13,838 bases of DNA, taken from positions 1 to 13,838 of the forward strand of contig JAQGLQ010000390.1 of assembly GCA_028292785.1 (NCBI GenBank), read 5' to 3'. Position 1 is the first letter of the stretch. Each line of letters opens with the position of its first letter. Under the pieces are notes generated by a model. The model searched no databases and was not told the origin of the DNA. It saw only the letters and a list, made by a program, of their open reading frames with translations. The position numbers and the translations under genes were made by a program. This document shows positions 1 through 5,238 of the stretch, piece by piece. This DNA is from Noviherbaspirillum sp. (GTDB lineage Bacteria; Pseudomonadota; Gammaproteobacteria; Burkholderiales; Burkholderiaceae).

Positions 1-1
1 G

Positions 2-220
2 CAACAGATTAACTGGGAACCAGATGAGTTGATTCGCCAGTTCACAACCTGCCCGTTAGGCTGGCGATATCATTTATTGCTCGTAGACTATTTCAACACA
101 ATCGGCCAGGAGCCGCCATTGCTGTTCCAATCGGAAATCGGTCATTCAGTAGCTCACGGCCCATCCTTGTTTTGCCTTTGTTGCAATTATTCTCTACACT
201 CGCTTGTAAAACCGATGTAG
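2..220 (+). CDS. Left-edge open reading frame, partial, unrecognised
   Basis: A frame open from the first bases of the window runs to a TAG at 218-220, so if real it is the C-terminal part of a protein starting outside. It begins QQINWEPDELIRQF. The opening W-E-P-D-E-L-I faintly recalls the N-terminus of DUF4158/Tn3-type transposases, but the rest does not continue that similarity and I do not assign a function. The later part is rich in Cys, His and Leu and looks less protein-like. Its stop lies inside the attC-like sequence at 206-273, which would suit the ORF of a preceding gene cassette. It may equally be a chance frame. Confidence 0.2.
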   Translation, partial: QQINWEPDELIRQFTTCPLGWRYHLLLVDYFNTIGQEPPLLFQSEIGHSVAHGPSLFCLCCNYSLHSLVKPM

Positions 221-273
221 GTGGGCGTGTCCTATGTGCGCCTTTCTACGCCCATTCCTGTCAAACGTTAGAC
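206..273 (+). repeat. attC-like site, left boundary of the hydrolase cassette
   Basis: The right end is GTTAGAC (267-273), an exact match to the integron R' core consensus GTTRRRY. Inside it TGGGCGT (222-228) and ACGCCCA (248-254) are a perfect 7-bp inverted pair that could act as the L''/L' arms. A degenerate R''-like GTAAAAC sits at 206-212 (5 of 7 positions of RYYYAAC). The stretch before the core, TCCTGTCAAACGTTAGA (256-272), recurs with three transitions at 1310-1326, just after the hydrolase gene. The next ATG (279) follows the core by 5 bases, as is common for cassette genes. The site is inferred from architecture only; no intI gene is in the window. Confidence 0.45.
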
Positions 274-278
274 CCAAC

Positions 279-1262
279 ATGCACCTCTCCACTGTTCTGA
301 AGATTTTCTTCGTGTTGGTTCTGTTCGTTGTCGGGTTACTAGCCGCCGCGATTGCCCTTGGAGGTCCAGAGCCGCCAGCACCCATGACAAGCATCAACAA
401 TCCATTTAAGACCGTCGACTTCTCCGACCTGCCGCCGCCGCTGCGCTACAAGGCCGAAGATGGAACTGCGCTTGCCTATCGCCACTACGTGCCTGCCGCA
501 GGCAATCCTAGGGGAAGCGTTGTTCTCGTTCACGGTTCGTCTGCGAGCAGCAATAGCATGCACCTCCTCGCCAAGGCGTTCGCCGGAGCCGGTTACGAGG
601 CATATGCGCTGGACATCCGTGGTCACGGTGCTTCCGGGGTGAAGGGAACAATTGATTACATCGGCCAACTCGAAGACGACTTAGTGGCGTTCGTGAAAGC
701 TGTCTCGTTGACCAAGCCGGCTACCCTTGTCGGGTTCTCCTCTGGCGGTGGCTTTGTGCTACGTTTTGCTGGAAGCCAGCGGCAGGACGAATTTCAAAGT
801 TACCTGCTGCTTTCGCCGTTTCTTAGTCCGGAGGCGCCGAACTATCGGCCTGGAAGTGGCGGCTGGGTCAATGTCGGCATCCCGCGAATCATCGGATTGA
901 CGATGTTGGATCGCCTCGGCATTCGTACGTTCAACGGTCTTCCAGTTACGAATTTCGCGCTCAGCGAAGAAGCGAAGACGTTCCTAACTCCAGCGTACTC
1001 ATACTCCTTGGCTGCCAACTTTCAACCACAAAGAGATTACGAGGCGAACATCAGAGCAGTTCATCTGCCTGTAGCAGTAGTGGCAGGAGCAAGTGATGAG
1101 GTTTTCGTGACAGAAAAGCTTGAGGGTATCTTTCGCAAGCAGGGCAAACCCTGGCCGGTAACACTGTTACCTGGAATCGGACATATCCCGCTCACGCTCG
1201 ATGCTGGCGCGGTGAGTGCCTCAGTCAAAGCCGTTGAGACTATGCCAAGGCGCGGGGCCTAA
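279..1262 (+). CDS. Membrane-anchored alpha/beta hydrolase (lysophospholipase-like)
   Basis: A 327-residue alpha/beta-hydrolase-fold protein. Residues about 6-29 form one hydrophobic segment after a short basic start, so it is an exported or inner-membrane-anchored enzyme with its catalytic domain outside the cytoplasm. Visible motifs are the oxyanion region HGSS (85-88), the nucleophile elbow G-F-S-S-G with Ser154, an acidic residue at Asp273 (ASDEVF) and the catalytic His302 (GIGHIP), giving a complete triad. The DIRGHGASG stretch (residues 112-120) is typical of the monoglyceride-lipase/lysophospholipase branch; the substrate cannot be told. I chose ATG 279 because the hydrophobic segment follows at once and because the alternative ATG at 234 (AGGTGG at 219-224 precedes it) lies inside the attC-like sequence. 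The stop codon overlaps GCCTAAC of the right attC-like site, so the gene has the form of an integron cassette. It has no obvious Shine-Dalgarno, also common in cassettes. Confidence 0.85.
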   Translation: MHLSTVLKIFFVLVLFVVGLLAAAIALGGPEPPAPMTSINNPFKTVDFSDLPPPLRYKAEDGTALAYRHYVPAAGNPRGSVVLVHGSSASSNSMHLLAKAFAGAGYEAYALDIRGHGASGVKGTIDYIGQLEDDLVAFVKAVSLTKPATLVGFSSGGGFVLRFAGSQRQDEFQSYLLLSPFLSPEAPNYRPGSGGWVNVGIPRIIGLTMLDRLGIRTFNGLPVTNFALSEEAKTFLTPAYSYSLAANFQPQRDYEANIRAVHLPVAVVAGASDEVFVTEKLEGIFRKQGKPWPVTLLPGIGHIPLTLDAGAVSASVKAVETMPRRGA

Positions 1263-1327
1263 CCCATTCCTCTCAAGAGGAATTGTTCCGGTACGCCGAG
1301 CCAAGCCTCTCCTGTCAAGCATTAGGA
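1257..1327 (+). repeat. attC-like site, right boundary, degenerate R' core
   Basis: GCCTAAC (1257-1263) fits the R'' consensus RYYYAAC and contains the hydrolase stop codon. AGAGG (1276-1280) and CCTCT (1306-1310) form the inner inverted pair, and the right end TCCTGTCAAGCATTAGG (1310-1326) repeats the left-boundary sequence. The spacing between outer and inner boxes is similar on both arms (13 and 11 bases). The R' core reads ATTAGGA instead of GTTRRRY, losing the G next to the cleavage point, so this copy would be expected to recombine poorly or not at all. CCCATTCCTCTCAA (1263-1276) also matches CCCATTCCTGTCAA at 251-264 in 13 of 14 bases. Confidence 0.45.
1266..1283 (+). terminator. Hairpin just after the hydrolase stop codon
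   Basis: ATTCCTC (1266-1272) and GAGGAAT (1277-1283) are perfectly complementary with a TCAA loop, three bases after the stop codon. Only TTGTT follows, not a clean U-tract, so it may be a weak terminator, an mRNA-stabilising hairpin, or simply part of the attC-like fold that shares these bases. Confidence 0.35.
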
Positions 1328-1625
1328 TGTCCGCTTTCGAGGCAGCCGACGGGTCGGCATGGGTCGCCTGCACCAGTTCGCTGCTGAAAAAGAAAGGTCT
1401 GCAATCCAGAGCAAAGCGGCCTACCAAGATCGGCACTATTCCTACTGGAAGCGGCCAGGAGCTGCCGTCGAACATCAGTAATAAAGGTCCGCTCCAAACT
1501 TAGTAGCGAACGGTTAGTTCCGTGACAACCGCCAACCGGCAGCCTACAGCGGTCGGCGGCAGCGTCAATCTGGTTTTCAAGGAAACGCTACCCATGTCGG
1601 TAGGTATCCGCCCAATTGGCGCCAT
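1284..1625. other. Intergenic region between convergent genes, no gene seen
   Basis: Frames here are short, lack family resemblance and lack ribosome binding sites. The segment contains the rest of the right attC-like site, then sequence such as ATGTCCGCTTTCGAGG (1327-1342) and CGGCCAGGAGCTGCC (1452-1466). The latter closely matches CGGCCAGGAGCCGCC at 103-117, on the other side of the hydrolase gene. I recall similar short elements as dispersed intergenic sequence in many beta- and gammaproteobacteria, but cannot show it from this window alone. Confidence 0.4.
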
Positions 1626-1655
1626 AAAACCTAGCGAAGTCCCCCGGCAGCTAGG
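1626..1655 (-). terminator. Candidate intrinsic terminator of the DUF6920-hydrolase pair
   Basis: On the minus strand CCTAGC and GCTAGG (plus-strand 1650-1655 and 1630-1635) form a perfect 6-bp stem around a 14-base loop. TTTT follows directly (plus-strand AAAA 1626-1629). It lies about 20 bases after the hydrolase stop codon at 1674. The loop is long and the stem short, so efficiency may be modest. Confidence 0.45.
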
Positions 1656-1673
1656 GGTGACATGGTTTGCGAA

Positions 1674-2648
1674 TCAAGGCCGGTCAGGCTGGATCAGCAG
1701 CTTCACGATCTCTGACATGACCTCGTCGTTGTGCCCGATCCAGATGTGCCCGCCTTCATCGAAGCCGATGAACCGGGCGCCAGCAATCCCGTTGGCAGTG
1801 TATTGCGCACTGGCGTATGTACCATACCGATCATCGCGTACGCTGATGATCAGCGTAGGCGCGCGGATTGATTCCAGGGACGCGGGCGTGAGGTGCTTAC
1901 CCATCGCCGTGTCGTGGACCAAGCCCTCAGCGCGGGCCGAAACCGGCAAGATGTTCTCCAGCATTGCGTTCGCCCGTGCTCGTTCGTGCTGGTTCGCACT
2001 GGCAAGCAAGCCGGGCGGCGTAGCCAGCACCACCTTGATCAGCTGATCGCGCGCCAGGTGAAGCGCAGACCAGAACAGGAAGTCCGACCCGATCAGCCGC
2101 ATCATCGAGTTCTCGACCCAGGGCCGCAACGGCGGCGCCGAGTTGGCCAGCGTCGGCGGCTTGTAGGCCAGCGGCACCAGTAGCACCAGCGCGCTCACCC
2201 GCTCCGGATGGCGGATCGCCATCTGCAGCGCCGATGGCGCGCCTGCAGATCCGCCCAGAACGCCGGCCTGCTCGATGCTCAGCGCATCGAGCAGGCATAC
2301 ATGAGCATCGGCCTGCGCGGCTGCCGACGCATCGGCGGGCATCGGCGTGCGCAGGTAGCCGAAACGCGACATGGCGATCACGCGGATGCCCTGATGCGCC
2401 AGCGCGCCTGAAAAGGCCATTCCTTGATCGTAACCACCACCGCTGCCGTGTACGGCCAACAATGGAACGCCTGTTCCGGCCTCTTGGTATTCGATGGGAC
2501 CGCAGCGCGTTGCAATGAGCATGCTGCCTTGGGCGACGCGAGCGCTGGCCAGCTTGATATCGCTGTCGAAACGCCACCAGATTAATAAAATGGCCACCCC
2601 GACGATCACCCCAGCAGCCTTGCCTGCGACCGCAAGGCGGGGCCTCAC
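1674..2648 (-). CDS. Alpha/beta hydrolase with N-terminal membrane segment
   Basis: A 324-residue alpha/beta hydrolase. Residues about 8-25 are a hydrophobic stretch ending LLIWWRF, after a basic start MRPR, so the enzyme is probably anchored in or exported across the inner membrane. Motifs are HGSGGG (67-72, oxyanion hole), nucleophile elbow G-G-S-A-G with Ser134, acidic residues Asp272/Asp273 (VRDDRYG) and His301 (EGGHIW), a complete triad. The substrate is unknown. The start is GTG, whose bases overlap the TGA of the upstream DUF6920-like gene (GTGA at 2648-2645), implying translational coupling. It is a different subfamily from the hydrolase at 279-1262 and is not a duplicate: the two share little beyond the fold motifs. 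Confidence 0.88.
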   Translation of the reverse strand: MRPRLAVAGKAAGVIVGVAILLIWWRFDSDIKLASARVAQGSMLIATRCGPIEYQEAGTGVPLLAVHGSGGGYDQGMAFSGALAHQGIRVIAMSRFGYLRTPMPADASAAAQADAHVCLLDALSIEQAGVLGGSAGAPSALQMAIRHPERVSALVLLVPLAYKPPTLANSAPPLRPWVENSMMRLIGSDFLFWSALHLARDQLIKVVLATPPGLLASANQHERARANAMLENILPVSARAEGLVHDTAMGKHLTPASLESIRAPTLIISVRDDRYGTYASAQYTANGIAGARFIGFDEGGHIWIGHNDEVMSEIVKLLIQPDRP

Positions 2649-3499
2649 GGTGAGAACTCATAGGTCAGTGAAGTGACGGCACCTCGGAAGTACGACTTGC
2701 GCCCTTCGGGACGTATCCATGCCACCTCACCATTAAACGGAACGGTCATTCCGTCGCGCGTCTGGTAGTTGGACCAGCTACCTTCCCAGGGGGCCATGAC
2801 CATTTCCTTGCCAACAATGCCGCCCCTCGCCTCGGCGCGGAACGAGTCGATCAGGCCGCCGTCACTGAATCTGAACAGTAGGGTCAGCGCGAGCGGGCCA
2901 TCCACGATGGTGGCGTGTGCCGAACGGTCATCCAACGCCTCCCACCGCACGCCTTGACTTGGCAGCAGCGCGGTCGGGTACCACGCCACCTCAGCGAAAA
3001 AGCGCATGAATTCACCGCGGTCAATCTCACGGTCGCCACTGACGTCGGCCACCGTGAACAAGCCCAGGATTGCGGCGTGCAGCAGGCCCTTGCCAGCGAT
3101 GTAGCCGTCGACCACACGCACCGTCAAACCTGGCAGCATTGAAATCTGGGCGTCCCACAGGAAACCCGGGCGGCGGGTTACGACTCGTTGCCGGGATGTG
3201 AATGGCTTCCACTGCTCGTCAGTCGCGGACATATTGAAGGTACCAGTGAGTTCGACTGTGGCGGCGGCGATCATTGGCTGGCCTTCCTTCAGCACCGCTC
3301 GAAAGTAGCGTTGCACCGGCACGGGCAAGTCTTCGAGCTCGCGAAAATCGACGATTTTGGGTGCCATTGGCGTGCGGGCCGCATCGAGTCCGATGAGCAG
3401 GTCCCGTATACCGGCCCTCCAATGGTACGTGCCAAATGCCATAGCTGCGGTGGCAACAGCCGCCAGGAGCAATACGACGATGGCCAGTGTCTTAAGCAA
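2645..3499 (-). CDS. DUF6920/DUF6544-like membrane-anchored protein
   Basis: A protein of up to 284 residues with an N-terminal hydrophobic segment (about residues 3-22) and a soluble domain. The stretch L-P-V-P-V-Q-R-Y-F-R near residues 58-67, and the later PGFLWDA and VRWEALDD stretches, match what I recall of the DUF6920 (formerly DUF6544) family. That family has no established biochemical function. The annotated start is TTG at 3499 with a weak ribosome site; the first ATG is codon 20 (3442), at the end of the hydrophobic segment. The frame is open further upstream without a better start, so the true start is uncertain. It overlaps the downstream hydrolase gene by four bases, so the two membrane-anchored proteins are probably made together and may act on a common envelope or lipid substrate (inference). 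Confidence 0.75.
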   Translation of the reverse strand: MLKTLAIVVLLLAAVATAAMAFGTYHWRAGIRDLLIGLDAARTPMAPKIVDFRELEDLPVPVQRYFRAVLKEGQPMIAAATVELTGTFNMSATDEQWKPFTSRQRVVTRRPGFLWDAQISMLPGLTVRVVDGYIAGKGLLHAAILGLFTVADVSGDREIDRGEFMRFFAEVAWYPTALLPSQGVRWEALDDRSAHATIVDGPLALTLLFRFSDGGLIDSFRAEARGGIVGKEMVMAPWEGSWSNYQTRDGMTVPFNGEVAWIRPEGRKSYFRGAVTSLTYEFSP

Positions 3500-3693
3500 A
3501 GTGAACCCGTGATTTGAAATCGCTTTGTGAAATTCAGCTAAAGAATGGTGCTCTTTGCTCGCGGAGAAAGTTGAAAACGGCCTCGAAATGAGCCAACGTG
3601 CGGCCGACCGTTTACGGTGTAAAGCGACCTTGAGCCGAGACAGTCCTCGGTCTGGGAAAAACCACCATCGATCGCGGATTTCTTGACTATCAG

Positions 3694-4842
3694 TTAATGA
3701 ATCCCCGCTTCGGGCATTAAATGACGGGGCAGGTCAATGGTGAAGACGCAACCTGAACCAGGCATATCACGGACGCTCAACGTGCCACCGTTTGCCTCAA
3801 CGCTGCGCTGAGCGATCGCAAGGCCGAGGCCAAGGCCTCCTCTTTCCGAGCCGCCCTGCACGAAGGGCATAAACATTTTTGCTTGCTCGCCTGGCCGAAG
3901 CCCTCCGCAGTGATCGCTGACGTCGATCAGGATACGGTCGCCGGTCGCATAAGCCGTCAAGGTGACGTCGGTGTGAGGGTGTGTAAACTCGAATGCGTTT
4001 TGCAACAGGTTGCTGGCCGCTGAAAAAATCAGGTCCCGGTCCGCATCGAGCGCGAGTTTTGGATCGACAAGAGCCACCGTGAACCCGCATTCCCGGAACT
4101 GCGCATCGAGTGACGCGGAAGCTTTGATTTCGGTAATGAAATCGTCGAGCGAAAACAGTGTGTGCTGCACCGGTAACCCCGCCGTTATCCGGACTTCGCT
4201 GAGGGAGCGATATACGACACTCTGGAGTGCTGCCAGACTACGCTCCAATGCCACTCCAGTTGCCCCGTTCACGCCGACATTACCTGCTTTGATGGCAGCA
4301 AACGCGAGCGTGGCCGTATTGAGAAAATTGCGCATCTCGTTCGCGAACATTCCCAAGCGCTCATTCAGTGCAAGGGACTACTTGTCTGCCATGATGAAAT
4401 CGCGCCGATAGCTGAATTCCGTCACGGCGTCTGCAATCCCGTTATCAAGGCAGCGGTTCAGAGTGCGAAACTCGTCTATCTCGAAGGGTTCATGGAGCTC
4501 ATATGCCAGATCGGCGATTGACTGGCAAAGGTCGCCATAATCATGCACCACCTGGTCAATCGTGAATCCCATTTGCAACAGTTCCCGGCCATGCTCCGTC
4601 GCGGTTTTGCCGATCTCGGACAAAAACGGTTTTATTCCTCCCGCAGGGCCGGAGATCTCGCGGCTTTGCAGGGGCTCCGGTGTCTGCTCCATGCGCAATG
4701 TCCTGATCAGTTGTTCAAGAAAAAGAGGTATTCCATGCTCCAGTTGCTGCTCGGTCACTTTGCGTGCTGGTCGTAACGCAACTTTCGCCCTGCATCGGTC
4801 GATTAGTTCCAGTCTGTTAGTTGCGAGAAATTCATGCATCAT
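3694..4842 (-). pseudogene. Sensor histidine kinase (RsbRD-like N-term + HATPase), broken by in-frame TAG
   Basis: One frame runs from ATG 4842 (AGGA ribosome site at 4854-4851, 8-base spacing) to TAA at 3694-3696, equivalent to 382 residues, interrupted by a single TAG at 4380-4378 (codon 155). Codons 1-154 (MMHEFLATNRLELIDRCRAK and on) resemble an RsbRD-type N-terminal sensor domain. After the stop, in the same frame, come a dimerisation/H-box region (FANEMRNFLNTA) and a full HATPase domain: N-box NLLQNAF (278-284), G1 DHCGGL (310-315), F-box MFMPF (323-327), G2 GLGLGL. The residue aligned with the H-box phosphoacceptor His is Asn168 (AAC; one base from CAC). The usual N-box Lys is Glu (NAFEF). 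So the gene has a nonsense codon and a lost phosphorylation site. CAG to TAG is the simplest origin of the stop. An ATP-binding fragment restarted at ATG 4350 is conceivable but lacks a good ribosome site. Confidence 0.85.
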
Positions 4843-4862
4843 AAAACACGTCCTATCTTTAT

Positions 4863-4875
4863 TTGTGTTCCACAA
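4863..4875 (-). promoter_or_regulatory. Small inverted repeat in the leader of the broken kinase gene
   Basis: TTGTG (4863-4867) and CACAA (4871-4875) are a perfect 5-bp inverted pair with a 3-base spacer, 21 bases upstream of the proposed kinase start. It could be a regulator half-site pair or a tiny mRNA hairpin. It is short enough to arise by chance. Confidence 0.2.
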
Positions 4876-5238
4876 TCAACACGGTGTTCTGGTAGGAAAG
4901 GTAAGAGCAAAGTAATTTCTCGCAGACGTTATGCCACTTAGTGACATCTAGGCGACCAAGCGATATTGGGCAACCTTTCGCGTGACGGGAGCGCGTTTAA
5001 ATGATTTCTTTAGCTTACCGTTATAGCGAGGCACTGTATATCTCTGATTCACAGGCGAGCGCTGCGTCCATGTGCAAAGGCTCCCTTTCTTATACTTCAT
5101 CAGATATTGGAACTGGCACGCAGCGCAGAGCGCAGCAGCGCCCGCCACACCATTGGTGCGCAATACCGGTTTCCATGGTACTGATGTCCCGCAGGAAGCT
5201 GCAATATCCTGACTTACCAATTGCATACCAGGACACAG
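4876..5238. other. Divergent intergenic region between kinase and P-type ATPase
   Basis: About 360 bases without a supportable gene; it must hold the promoters of both divergent units. A TATACT -10-like hexamer (5091-5096, plus strand) lacks a convincing -35. AT-rich patches (GTTTAAATGATTTC around 4995-5010 and TGTATAT near 5036) are other candidates. The ATPase ribosome site AGGA is at 5230-5233. I see no clear FNR/Anr box (TTGAT-N4-ATCAA). Confidence 0.35.

Noticed and set aside
55..61. GTTAGGC as a further attC core in the left-edge frame
   Set aside because: It matches GTTRRRY, but I found no convincing paired boxes around it, and a 7-base degenerate match is expected by chance about once per kilobase per strand.
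234..278. Upstream ATG (234) with AGGTGG ribosome site as start of the first hydrolase
   Set aside because: It would add 15 residues ahead of the signal segment and lies inside the attC-like sequence; ATG 279 fits the cassette layout and the family better. It cannot be fully excluded.
1522..2046. 174-codon plus-strand frame as a gene
   Set aside because: It runs antisense to the alpha/beta hydrolase at 1674-2648, which has complete catalytic motifs, and has no family resemblance itself.
3694..4842. Two independent genes (small RsbRD protein and small HATPase protein)
   Set aside because: Both parts are in the same frame with only 7 sense codons between the TAG and the next possible start. 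Those codons (SLALNER) read as a natural kinase linker, so one interrupted gene is simpler.
5114..5129. TGGCACG as a sigma-54 promoter upstream of the ATPase
   Set aside because: The required GC at the -12 position is absent at the correct spacing.
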